Shown: piece after piece, positions 1-11,500 of the stretch
How the letters are laid out: every line of letters starts with the position of its first letter
Position numbering within the stretch: position 1 is the first letter of the stretch
Assembly: GCF_028769735.1 (NCBI RefSeq)
Contig: NC_088178.1
Span: 6,824,001-6,888,000, forward strand
DNA: 64,000 nt
Reading direction: 5' to 3'
Source of the DNA: Zonotrichia leucophrys gambelii
Taxonomy: Eukaryota > Chordata > Aves > Passeriformes > Passerellidae
The notes under the pieces: model-generated
What the model was told of the DNA's origin: nothing
Database searches by the model: none
The model's input: the letters and a program-made list of their open reading frames with translations, nothing else
Translations under genes and position numbers: made by a program

Positions 1-1067
1 GGGGAGGAGACTACCCAAGCTATAAATAACTGAAGAGAAAAGCAACAGGAGATTTCAAGGCTTTGCTGATTCAACAAGAAGGCATGAAATTCCTCTCTTT
101 CACTATTTAAACAGTTACTCAAAATAGAGCTCTTAAAAGTAAGGATATTTGAATATTATTGCCAGCAGGATATGCTGACAGCCCTCATCCTCTCATTTAG
201 TCCTTATGAAGTGCAGGAACAGGAATGTGCAAACCATAAATTGCAAAGGTAGCATCTGCAAGCCTTCATTCAAGGTTCCTAATTGCTCTGTGATTCAACC
301 AGACCTGTGGCTCTTTTTATTTATTATTTGTGCACATTCAGGCAAACTGGCTGGTATTAGCAGATGCCTGGGGAATGGCCTTTTTCAGGGAAGTGTTGAC
401 ATATTTTCTTTTTAGGAGGTCAGTGGTTTGGGACTGGACTGAAACATTCCAAAGCCAGCATAAACAGTTATTTTCTTTCAGATTATCCCCAGGGAAAAAT
501 AATAGTCTGGCCATTGCAGCTTTAAGAATTACAGCCTTACTCCTGCCAGTGCTTTAATCCCTGGCTTACACCAACACTAGTACAATTCCACAACCCTCCA
601 GGTGCACTTCACCCCTCAAAGAGATCAGAGATTGATTTGGAGCTCCAACACCAGAGGCAGATGCTGTTTGAGAGCATGTACATGTAATACAAGGAGGGCA
701 ATCAGTACTACAGAACCAGTCCTCAGAGCCTGCAGATTCATTTTCAAGAGTACAGTAATGCTCCAGGTCACTGGCTTTGTATCCAAAGATGGGTTGTGTT
801 TTAACTCCACAGCTGTGGTAAACATCTCCCCAACACTCCCTGAGAAGGAAAGTACAAGCACAAAACCAACTGCAAGCACAAAACCAACACAGGGTGAACC
901 CTGGTTTCAGTTCTCTTCTAAGCCAAAGAGATACACATTGTCATGAGAGGATGCACTAAATAGCCAAGATCTCCCAAAAGTACATATCCAGGTATCCACC
1001 TCAAGAAAATAATACCCTAAAATATGGAAAATGGGACTCATTTACCCTGTGCAGGAAACATACACCT
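1..1067. other. Non-repetitive sequence, no convincing gene
   Basis: Mostly unique-looking sequence. Three overlapping frames stay open between about 570 and 946; the most protein-like is on the minus strand and is listed separately. An 18-bp unit containing AAGCACAAAACCAAC occurs twice in tandem at about 858-890. Nothing else can be supported. Confidence 0.4.
566..839 (-). CDS. Possible cysteine-rich exon, unrecognised
   Basis: On the minus strand a pyrimidine-rich splice-acceptor-like sequence (CTTTCCTTCTCAG, ending at 840) is followed by 91 codons with no stop until TAA at 568-566. The frame begins ECWGDVYHSCGVK and contains LEHYCTLENESAGSEDWFCS and then CPPCITCTC, so about ten cysteines fall within 91 codons, which would suit an extracellular disulphide-bonded module. 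It does not begin with Met, so it could only be an internal or terminal exon. I do not recognise the family. Against it: two other frames over the same bases are also open, no partner exon was found, and cysteine codons are common by chance in ACA-rich DNA read backwards. This is a weak candidate. Confidence 0.2.
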
Positions 1068-1163
1068 CTCTGGGGGAAGGTGTCCCTGCCCATGACAGAG
1101 GGCTGGAATGTGATGATCTTTAGGGTCTTCACAGCTCAGAGCACTCTCTGATCCTGTGATTTT
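1068..1163 (+). repeat. CR1 LINE 3'-end fragment
   Basis: It matches the remembered CR1 3' UTR order in plus orientation: a GGAAGGTGTCCCTGCCCATG-type segment, then GATGATCTTTAGGGTC, then a terminal GATCCTGTGATTTT. Only about 95 bases remain and the copy is diverged. Confidence 0.75.
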
Positions 1164-1332
1164 ATTAACACTGCAGATGTAACCTTGAGAGACATGGAGC
1201 TCAGGGACCCTGGGACAGCTCTGACTTAGGTCGCCTCCTTCCATTTCTGCTAAAAGGCTTTATTATGACCACTGGGGTAATAAAATCCTTTTGCATGATC
1301 TCAAAAGATCTCCTAATTTGTTACTAGGTCAC

Positions 1333-2352
1333 TGTTTTGGTTTGGTCTGCCAAGGAAGGTGGGGACCTCCCTTGGAATGGAGAACACGACCTCCCTCTCT
1401 CTGAATTATCATAACTTTGGAATTAAGGGGCTTTCAGGCAAAGATATGGAAAAAGGAATAACAGTTCTTTAGTAGAATGTACATGCACAACGAGTCAAAC
1501 AAACAACAACAAGAAAGAGAAGAAATCAAGGCTAAAGCAGGAACCCCAAAGAAGTCTCTTCCCGCTCTGCAGGCAATGTCCCTGTGCTGCAGTTCCGGGC
1601 ACAGCCGACAGGGGCGCTGCTGCTCCCGCCGGGCACGGCCTGCGCTGGCTCCCCCGGCCTGCAGGGGGCGCCCCTTGGCGAGCACACGGGAAATGGCGGG
1701 CTGGGATAGAGGAGATTTAATTACACAACAGGAATGAGCAAAATCCCAGGGTGGTAGATGGGATGGACCAGAACCTTTGCAGCTGTAGCTGGAGCCATCC
1801 GGCAGGGAGGGGTTGCATGGCTGCAATGGCGTGAATAACTCCGGGTGTGCTGGGTAGCAACAGCCCGGCTCTGGGACAGGGCACAGAGAGAGGGCAAAGG
1901 GGCTCGGGAATACCAGGATTTCCCCTGAGCCGCCCCGGCAGATGGTGAAGGGTTCTTTGTTTGGTGAGGTAGGGTGTTTACAGCAAGGTCCCAGTGCAGC
2001 AGCTGCTCTATGTGCAGAGCTCCGTTCACGGCAGAAGGCAGCAGAGGACAGAACCCCGCAGTGGTGGCGAATTCTTCCCACAGCGAGCGCAGCCTCCTTC
2101 CCCTCGCAGTGCTGAGAGCTCAAGAGAAAGTTGGCAGCTGCCTAAGCCCCTTTTCCCCAGCCCAGTTCTCGGGGTATCTCTGCCCCCCTCCACCTAGAGA
2201 AGCCCTCACATAAGAGAAGTGCAGCCAGATGCCCTCCTTCCCTGAGCTGGGCAACTTATTTTTGCCTGGGTCGTTATTGTCTTCTAGCAACATATGGGAG
2301 AAAATTCCCTAAGAAAAGAAAGAAACAAGAGGAAGAATCCTAAACTCCAACA
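1333..2352 (+). mobile_element. Solo LTR of an endogenous retrovirus with 5-bp target duplication
   Basis: The element begins TGTTTTGG and ends CCAACA, giving the TG...CA termini of an LTR with TGTT/AACA inverted ends. The five bases before it (1328-1332) and after it (2353-2357) are both GTCAC, an exact target-site duplication. The body of about 1,020 bp has a GC-rich middle (about 1560-1690) and resembles an LTR family I associate with passerine genomes, although the family name cannot be settled here. A 5-bp duplication fits ERVL-type or some other ERV integrases. No gag, pol or env sequence lies between the ends, so this is a solo LTR left by LTR-LTR recombination. The strand is assigned only by the TG-to-CA reading, which is symmetric, so orientation is uncertain. 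The 229-codon minus-strand frame inside it is not a gene. Confidence 0.8.
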
Positions 2353-3019
2353 GTCACTAAAAGGAGAGAATTAGACTACTGGGATCTTACTTACCTTAAC
2401 TGATATCCAAGCAAATCACTCAAGAGACAGATTATTTCATAGATGGGAGAATGGTTTTAGGTCACCTGAAAGCCAAGTTTGCAAACTTGCCCTACACTCC
2501 CCCCACTGACATTGTGCCAACACCCAGAACTCAAAGCTCAAGGATGGCCTCAAGCCATCATTACTCAGCTCTTGGCTCAGGAGACAGTGGCAGAACAGAG
2601 GGAATTTCTCCAGATGAGGACTGGGGGTGTAGTACCCAAGGGCATTTCCCAAGGCTTTCTGTATTTCCCACAGGCAGCAGTTTTGCAGTTTTGTAAAACC
2701 ATTCTGGTTTTTCACCTGAGTGCTGAGCTCTTTATCCAACATCCTTTCTACAACCAGAATACAGAGAGCCACAGAGCAGAGGTTTTTACCCTGGCAGGGC
2801 TGCTCAGCAGTGCTGGCTGTGCACACACCAGGCCTCTCTGTCTCTTGCTCTCAGCAAGATCAAGTCTGTCTCTTCCCCTTGAGTGTCTCAACATCCTCCC
2901 CCACACATGCTGCAAACAGTATTACAACACCCCAGTATCATTACACCTTCCAGCTGCTGCACTTTCTTGCTTTTCACTTGTTCCCAGCTTTTTGAACATG
3001 GAATCTCTATTTTCATTGG

Positions 3020-3061
<42 letters not shown>

Positions 3062-6000
3062 ACACCAAAACCACATGGTTGAAGACCTGAGCTTGAAAAC
3101 AAGAACATAAGATGCAGGGCTTACACTGATCTTGACAGCAGCCAGCTCTTACTGCAGCAATGGGCTGCAGAAGTCCTTCTCCTCCATGTAGGGAATTAGT
3201 GATTGCACCTGCAAGAAGACATTTTTCTATGGATCCTTTAAAAAGAATGAAAGTGAGAATAGGTGTGATAATTATAAATGGCTTAAGCCACTTTAAATTC
3301 TGAGCACTCAAGCAACCAAAACATTTTACACACTGTACAATTCTGTTCTGTTTCTATTTTAGAACATATCCTGGGCCTCTCACAGACCCCTTATAGAAGC
3401 CCAGATTTCAGAAATATGCTAGAACAGCCTGAATCCTGAGAAAACAAATAACAGCATTTTCCAGCATATTCAGTGAGTATTATTGCCAGCTCTGCAAAGT
3501 CTGCTTTCTGCAACTTAAAAAAAAAACCAACAGGCACAACACAAAATAGGAAAAAACAGAGGAAACCATAACTACACATAAACAGCCTGAACTTCCTCCT
3601 CCTTCCTCAGCAAGAGGGCTTTGTTTTTCCTCTCACAGCTGTTCGGATGTTAGGAGAGGTCACTTGAGTGCTCAGGCAGCTGAGGGTGATGAAAGTCACT
3701 GCTCCTCTCTGTGTTAGGGAGCAGGGAACTCCCTCGTTTTCAAGATGAATTTCACAAACTACAAAAATAGGTGCTGAGAGCCTGAAGAACTCTTGACATG
3801 GTCCTGAAGGTGTAAGGAGAAATCTGCAGCCTGTTTCACTGGGGAGAGGCTGGATCCAGAGCAGAGTTTCACATTCACACCAGCCTTCTCTTGCACAATT
3901 GATGGTTTGGCTAAAGGCTGCCTTGTCCTCAGGAAGGGGGGCAGAGCCATGGGCAGAGCTGAGTGAAGAAAACAGAAATCCTTGGGGGTGAGCAGGAAGG
4001 GGAGAAATAATTTCAAGTCACAGAGTGTACAGGAGAATTAAGTCCAGTGTATGATATGTGCAGCTGTGACCATGGCTTGTGTGACTGGGAGCACAGACCC
4101 CATGTCTGACTGACAGGAGCTGTGGTTGTTTTTCTCCTTGCCTTTTGTTACCTGTGCACATAGTAAATCCAGCTCAGGAGCAAAACTAAAAAATATTTCA
4201 AAACAGTTTAATAAAAGGCAACACCATAAGCAAGATGTAGTGGTAAATCTGGAACAAACCCAGCTGTCTGTTGGAAAAGATTCCAAACCCTTTCAAGGCT
4301 GGCACGTGTAACACTTGTCTTAGCATTGGTGCAAGACACCCATAAACACTTGTGCAGGAGTAGCTGGGGGAAATAAATGTCAGAAAGCCCTGCAGGCCTC
4401 TGTGAGTCTGTTTGGGAATGTGAGCCTGGGGATGAGCTTGGTTGGACAGGGATACAGGTGTGCACATCCAGAACCATGTGACATTCCTGCTGTGTCAAGG
4501 CTGGGATGTACGTGACAGAGGGAAGGGGCTGGGGAAGAGGAGCTTTGGGAATGAGGAACTGCAGCCTTACACAACCACAGCACTGCCTGCAGTGTGACCT
4601 GAACAAGGGGCTGAACAGTGAGTTATGGATCAGTAAGACCAGCTGAAAGAACAAACAAGCCAAGGAAATGACCCTTCTGCACTCTGGAATATGGGATCTT
4701 TATATACCTGGATGCAGCCTTGCTAGTGCATAGTACAAGAATACAAAATATATGAGACTTGCTGGTCCATAGTATGTGATTTCATCACAAATCTCTCCAG
4801 ACACATCAGCTGATGTGCAGGACCCCAAGCTGTGCCACTCAGGTACCCTCCACTGGATCAGTTCTAGCTGTAGGGCATGAAGCATTGCAAACACCAGTGT
4901 AGGTGCACTGATCTGGGTAGAAACATTTCACTGATTCTTCAGAGCCTGGTGCTTTCACTGCTTGTAGAAATTCTTACCATGCTAAAAATACTGAATGCTT
5001 CTGCTTATACAGATACACTGCAGGTAAATTAATCAGCAGCAGGTGAGCAACAGTTTGATTTCACCAAAGTAACCCTCACCAAATCATGGATTTCTTGAGC
5101 TGGGAAGCTGTATGGGCTTAGGTAGGCCTGACAGCCAGCTGCAGAGGATGGATATATATACCCCAATAAAAATCAAGCTCACGTGTTAGATGATTCCATA
5201 CTTTTTCAGGATGCACAGAAACCTTTCAACACATTATGAACCAATATTTCCAATTTTGCATCAGAACAATGGGGGACTGAGTTTGCCTACAGCAACTGAT
5301 GATCCCCAGAGATTCCTGTGTGTGCAGAGCCTGTTCTTGCATTGTCCAAACACAGAGGGAAAACAGCCTGATGTGATTCCAGCCCCCTGCCCCTTTCATC
5401 CCCAACCTAGAGCTCTTTGTGTATCCAAAGGAAGAACACACAACGTGCACTCAACCAGACAGAGCTGAACTGCCTGCAGCCAAAATACAAAAGATTGGAT
5501 ATCTGATTTTTTTTTTTGGTAGTTTAATCATTCTTTCATGTATAATGGATGCACAGGCAGAGTTTGGGCTTTTGAAAACCTAGAGCAAAGCTTTACTTTA
5601 TTCCTGTAAATCTCATGGGCTTCAAATTGAAGCATTCTCTTCTGTCAGCAGCACAATGCTTAGCAATGAAATTCCATGGCTCCAATTGGACACTGAGGAT
5701 TTAATTACACTTGGAAAATAGAGTGCTACCAATGGGTTCCCTGTTTGGGGGGCATATAAGATTCATAAGCCTTAATATAGCTATAAACCCACTCATAAAG
5801 GGTGTGGGAAGGAAGGGACCAAACAGATTATCCCAAAATTCTGTTTTCTTCAGTTAAGACTGAAGATTTCTGGAGGTCTGAGAGTGGAGGAAGCTAAAGG
5901 TTTTGGGGGTGGAAGGGTCCAAACTATCTGGATGGGAAAGGAATTGGTGGGTATATTCTCCAGCCCTAAGGAATTAATTAGGCAATCCTTACCAGTCTGC

Positions 6001-6228
6001 TCCAGGGAAGAAGCAGTGCAAGGATGGAGAGTTGGGGTTTTTTGCTTAGTGGAGGTTGGAGAGGTGAGAGGACAGCACAGAGGTTACAAGAAGAGATACT
6101 GTGAACCCTCCCTGACCAGAGCAAGCAAAATAAATAAAGGTAATGAATATTTCATATGGAAGTTTAGGTTCTCCGTCTGACAAAGTTGTTAAAGGCTCCT
6201 AATGCCAGATACCCAATTACCCCAGCCA
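2353..6228. other. Unique sequence; no supported gene
   Basis: No repeat beyond the long A run at 3020-3059 and scattered short A/T runs was recognised, and no exon with both good splice sites and a protein-like frame. The 203-codon frame at 2479-3090 runs straight into the A run (a stretch of lysines) and is judged spurious. Confidence 0.5.
3020..3059 (+). repeat. Poly(A) run of 40 bases
   Basis: Forty uninterrupted A residues are followed by CCACACCAAAACCACA. It could be a mononucleotide microsatellite or the tail of a retrocopy. CR1 in birds does not leave poly(A) tails, and I recognised no parent transcript upstream. Its length makes it a likely site of length variation and of sequencing error. 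Confidence 0.9.
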
Positions 6229-6386
6229 TGCTGCCCCATCTCTGGAAGTGTCCAAGGCCAGGTTGGACAGGGCTCAGAGCAACCTGGGATAAGGGAAGGT
6301 GTTCCTGCCCATGGCAGGGGATGGAATGGGAGGGGCTTTAAGGTCACTCCCAACCCAAACTATTCCATGATTCTGTGATTTTATGA
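6229..6386 (+). repeat. CR1 LINE 3'-end fragment
   Basis: Plus-orientation CR1 3' end: CTGGAAGTGTCCAAGGCCAG, GGACAGGGCTCAGAGCAACC, GTTCCTGCCCATGGCAGG, then CCAACCCAAACTATTCC and the terminal ATGATTCTGTGATTTT. It is about 155 bases and well preserved. Confidence 0.9.
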
Positions 6387-6427
6387 GGTTTCATTTTCCT
6401 CCCACGACATCAGAAATGTTGTCAGCC

Positions 6428-6512
6428 TTGTTTTACAGAAGCAAAGAGCAGATGACATGCCTAGGGTCAGCTAGGGGCACAGGTGGGGACGAGGCCATGC
6501 CCCATATTTTTT
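6428..6512 (-). repeat. Possible MIR SINE relic
   Basis: The order TTTTACAGA...AAAGAGCAGATGACATGCC...GGGTCAGCTAGGGGCA...GTGGGGACGAGG follows the reverse complement of the MIR core (TTTTACAGATGAGGAAACTG, TGACTTGCCCAAGGTCA, CAGCTAG). It is strongly diverged. Old MIR relics are known but sparse in bird genomes. The match is from memory, not an alignment. Confidence 0.45.
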
Positions 6513-8439
6513 AGGTGACCCAACTGCAAGGTCACAGCTGCTTTCCTAAACAAAAATCAGATTTCCATAGTGATGAGTCTGAGCTGCAGAGCTCAAATTG
6601 TGATCAAAGGTTTGGATGCCTGGCATGTAGGGCATTCAGGCCATTATTGCAGTGTGACTCGTGGCACTGGAAGAGGCTGCCCACAGCAGTCAGATCCAGA
6701 TTTTCTGGTTTTGATGTGGTCAGCACTGAAATGCTGGTTCTGAAAGCACCTGCTCAGGCTTGGTCAGGTGCCCTTTGTGTTGCCATAGCCTCCACACAAC
6801 TGATAACAACCCACATGCTTGTGGCTGTACCAGGACCCCCAGGAGCTCCCAGAGCCCCTATTGCTCGCTGTGCCTCTCTGCTCCTCACCACAATCCAGGA
6901 GCAGCACTGTAACTTCAGCCCTGCCGAGCTTTTAGCAAAGGGAGGAAATTCCACCAGCACAAGCACTCCAAGCTATCCAGAAGAGGGAGTGCACAGCATG
7001 CACACAGGGTCACCAGGGGCTGCTGTGCTGTGTCCTCACTGCCCAGCACAGGGGCTCTGCAAATGTCCTGCCACAGCTCATCTGCACATACTGCTTCTCC
7101 TGGACATGGTGTCTGCTTGAGGTTTTTCCTGGGGGTTGTATAAAAAGTGTATTTTTGCTCTTTGATAAGCTTGCTTTACATATCAGCTCTGTAGTCAAAG
7201 TTAATTAAGTACGTTTTGTTCCAAGTCCCTTGCTCCCTGATTTGATAAGTAACTTGTAGGCAATGTTGCCGAATGCAAACTCGGAGATAATTTCTCAGCC
7301 TTAGTCAAGAGTGAAGTTTAAAAATTCCCTTTCTGTGAGCAACAGAGTTTTTCCAAGTGGAACTTCCACTCGTGTTTATCTGGGTTTGCAGCAACAGCCC
7401 AAAACAGTGCCTGAAGACTGCTGTAGGTGCCCTTGACAATTAAAAATGCAGTCAAGTACAGGAACAGAGCCACAGGCAACCACCATGTGCAGTGATCAAC
7501 CAGCCAGACTTACATTATGAAAAGGAAGCAAGAAATGGGCAGCAAGTTTATAAAGCAAACAATTCTGATAACGTTTCCATGTTTTTCTCCTTTCTTCACT
7601 GGCACATCCTCTTCCTCCCCCAGCACGTGCTGTTCAGCTGTTCTCCTGCTGAATTGCCTTCTTTTATATTGGCCTAAATTGCTGACCTTAGTTTGACTTT
7701 TTTCTACTTTGCTTATCTTTGTCCTTCACTCTAGTTAAGAAAAACCCCATAAGACTTAGCTCTGGAAGGTTTGAAAGGCAATATTAACTCTGTTTAGCTC
7801 CCAGTAACAGTGTAAACAGCAATAACATGATTCTTTAATGATTATTACCTGATTTTATGTGCCTTCCTTACCTAACCTTTCTCTTTTTTTGATGTCTCTT
7901 ACAGATTATCAAGAGCCAGTATTCTGTTGACTTTTGTTATTCATTAAAAATGAAGTTCAAGGTCAACTGATAAATACATGTTGCTATTACAGTTTTGAAA
8001 GCAAATAACTTCCATTGCAATGCAGTGAGAAAGATTTCAAAAAGAAAAAAAAAGGAACTTCCTGCCTATGCTGCATTATTATGCAATCCTAAGTGGGATA
8101 AAAAGAAATGCACTGCTGTACTTTGAATTATCAGTACAATAATACACTGCTTTATCTTGCTCAACTTGCACCATCTTGCTGCAGAAAAGTCAAAATAGCA
8201 AGTTCAGGTAATAACCTCAGGTTATCTCCAGCAAGGTAAATACCTGAGAAAGTAATTGGCATTAACTTGCAGTTTCTTAACAGTGGTTCAGCTCTGTTAT
8301 CAAGCCCTGAAGAGGTTAAGGTCCAAGTGCAGCCCAGATTTGCCTGATCCCTGACTGTGTGAGGAGCAAAGGCAGCCTGAGGAAGGCACAGTCTGGGCAG
8401 CAGCACAGCAGAGGCACCTCCTGTAATGTCCTCAGTGCA
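6513..8439. other. Unique sequence with one long open frame
   Basis: The frame at 6515-7120 (about 200 codons) follows a good acceptor-like ATATTTTTTAG, but it has no recognisable domain, no convincing donor, and starts next to a MIR-like relic. The remainder is AT-rich with short A runs (for example near 8040). No gene is called. Confidence 0.35.
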
Positions 8440-8556
8440 GGAGGCCAGGCTAGACAGCATTGGGAGCACCCTGGTTCAGTGGAAGGTGTCCCTGCCCATG
8501 GCAGGGGCTGCACTGGAGGGGCTTGAAGCTCTCTCCCATCCCAACAGCAATGGCTT
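8440..8556 (+). repeat. CR1 LINE 3'-end fragment
   Basis: The core at 8482-8516 reads GGAAGGTGTCCCTGCCCATG and continues GCAGGGGCTGCACTGGAGGG, then ends near CTCTCCCATCCCAAC. It is truncated at both sides and in plus orientation. Confidence 0.8.
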
Positions 8557-11500
8557 CCCCTGTCCCCCACTCCATGTGCCCTGGGAGGGATGCTGGCTGC
8601 ATCCCACCTGAAGGTGCTCTGGCTGCCAGGGTTGCAGGGCAATGGTCACAGGTGACACAGGTGAGCACCAAGAGGTGAGGGACTGAACAGCACACTGGGG
8701 TAATTTAACAGCCCAGGCCCTGCAGGAACCAGAAGGATGTCCATGGACACCTGGAGAGCAGGAGATAGATGCCAATGTGTGCTCATGTTCTTTAGCAGGC
8801 CCAAGGCAGGGGCTGTGAGAGCCTCCAAGGTGCCCTTTAGGAACCAGACTGCAGCCATTCTGCTTGCAGCATAAGGATGACTGGGCACACACAACAACTT
8901 GCACTGCAAGGCTTGGCAAACACACCAGCTTTTGTTTAGCAGGGTGCAAAGGGCTAATAAACCACTTAATGATTTGTGTTCAAACACTGAGCAGAGCCAT
9001 CGACAGCAGCCATCAGTGCTGGAGCTCCAGCAGTGGCTCAGCCCTTGGCTGGGCTGGGAGTTCAAAGCCTGGCCACCAACAAGGGCTGGAAAAGATCTAA
9101 TCCTCCCTTATTTACATGTATAAATATTGGAACAAAGGAAGGAATAGCAGCAAATGACATCAGTGAACAACCAGGATCAATAAGAACAGTCATGGAGAGT
9201 GGAAATTAACCTGAGTGGAAAAGAGTGCAATGGATCACCCTCACCTGACTTTGGTTTCTTCCAACCATGAGGGTACGTTGTCCCTTTCATGCCCTGCCCC
9301 AAGGATTGATTGGTTGGTTTTCTAGCAGCTGAACCTGTTTTGAAAAAGAAACAGTTGTTATTTTTATTTTACTTAGTGGTTGAGATAAGCTGGAAAAAAC
9401 ACCCCAAACATAAAAATCTATGCCATGGTAGAATCCAGTGCAAGCTTTTCTACAGGAGTAGAAAAATTACAAGAAAACAAATCCCTATTTATTGATCACG
9501 TTTCTGGACTGCAGTATAGGAAGAACAAAAACCCACAGAACATCTTGTTGGACAAACTGGCCATTCTTATCTTAACACAGGAGCTGAAGCTCTCTGTATA
9601 ATCATTCCAGCCTTCTGAGTTACCCAAAGCATGAACTTAGAGGCTTCTTTCCTTCTGCTGAGCCCAAAGGGTGTCTTCCTTCACAAGGTACAACAATACC
9701 TTCCACAAATACTTGTAAAATTGTTCTGTACAACACTGCAATTCTGGCATCCTTTAGTTTCTTTACTCCTTGAGTTTTTGCAGGGATTTGCATAACCATG
9801 CTAAAAGCAGGGCTATTCACCTGCCTGATCTGATAAGAAAACTCATTTCCTGCTACAGTAGGAATTTTATTTATTTTTTAAATACAAATGCATGATGCTG
9901 GCAGAGTAGTCAAAGATAAGGAAGTATCTAGAAGTTCTGAGCCCCTGACTTTAACCAGCAAGAAAACATTAACACTGACAGTCTGTACCTGTTGTTTTCA
10001 AAGTTGTTTAATAAACTTCATGTTTTCAAGGAGTTTAACAGCATATCTGATGTCCTACAGGTTGTTTGAAAACAAAATTTCAATGTACCATTTTTTTCCC
10101 TTTATAGTCTCCAAATAAGCACTACACAGAGAGGTTAAGCCAGGACAGGGAAGAAAGAAAACCAAGAGAAATTCACATCATTTGCACAATTGCCATCCCA
10201 CATGTTTAGAAAGATCACAAATATTGGGTCAAATGAAGACAACAGGAAGCTGCACACCCTGGCAGCTTAAATGCAAAACACAAATTGAAAATAAAATATT
10301 AAAGCAGGCCACAAGAAAGGTTTTGAAAAACAATTTTTAAAGGGCAAAGAAGCAGTTATTGATAAAGACAAAAATGAACTGTGACATGACACAAGGGTCA
10401 TGTTCATCCACAGCCTGGGGGCAGATTCTGAAGGATTTTGGTCATCCATCCAGAGGACCTGAAGTCTGTTAGAAGTCAGTGTAAGGCACAAGTTTCCCAC
10501 ACTGCTCGTATGGTTCCCCTCCAGCATGGATGACTGGATTGGAACAGATAGGTTTGGGGTTATTTTCCAAGGGTTGCTCTCCTCTACCACAGTTTTACAG
10601 TACAGTCTTGATATGACAGAGGCTTAAATTGCTCTGAGTAGCTTGCTGGTCTCTGAAATAAAGAGCAATTTCTTCTTCTCCTTTCACTCATCCTGGCAGT
10701 GCTACTTCAATGTTTGATTTTGGTGACTTTAAGGTGACCACATACCAGAGCCATTCAGAGGGTTCCTGTTTCTCCAGTTACTTCTGAATATATATGGTTG
10801 TGGGGTTTTTCCCTTCTTTCAAGAATTAAGCATGCATTCTGCCTCAGAACTTTATTCAGAACTAGTTCTTCATGATTTGTGATGTGTAGAGCAACTAAAT
10901 ACCCTTAAAAAAACACTATATTTCACCTCCAATTGATCCTGGTTGGAATCTGTTTCCCACAAGTTATAAGAAAGCATGGGGTCTTGTTCTGCCCTTTCTT
11001 CCAGCCAGGGTGACTGTAATCACCCAGAGAAACATCCAAAATCAGCTCACACTGTTCCAGTGAAAGTATCCATCTGAATGTTACCAGCACAGCCTCAGAC
11101 AGTGTCCCACAGGGATAAGGCATTCCTGGGACCAAGGCCACTCAATAGTTATGTTGCAAATGCAGATGTACCCCCAGGCTGACAGAGGCTCAGTCTGTAA
11201 AGCAGACTCCTGCACAACAGACTGATCCTACTTTAGCAAGGCCTTCTCTGGTCCCTGGTTTAAAATTCACACCAAAACTGGTCCACAAAGGTCCCTTTGT
11301 AATTTTCTCCTCCTTATTAGTAGATCTTAGATATCAAGATCTTAGATATCACTCTCATTTATGCTGTCTAGTAACCTGGATTTCTCTTGATTTCATATGG
11401 ATGAACTGCAGTTAGTTTTGAGATGGGGAAAAAAGGGTATAAACTTGTTTAACAGAAGTTCAGTTTTGCTTCATCCAGGATGTTGAGAGCACTTGGGGCC

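Noticed and set aside
1434..2123. 229-codon minus-strand frame
   Set aside because: It lies wholly inside the solo LTR, has no retroviral or cellular domain, and reflects the GC-rich LTR composition.
2479..3090. 203-codon plus-strand frame
   Set aside because: It reads through the 40-A run as a lysine tract, with no domain or splice context.
6515..7120. About 200-codon frame after ATATTTTTTAG
   Set aside because: A good acceptor, but no family resemblance, no convincing donor, and it starts beside a MIR-like relic.
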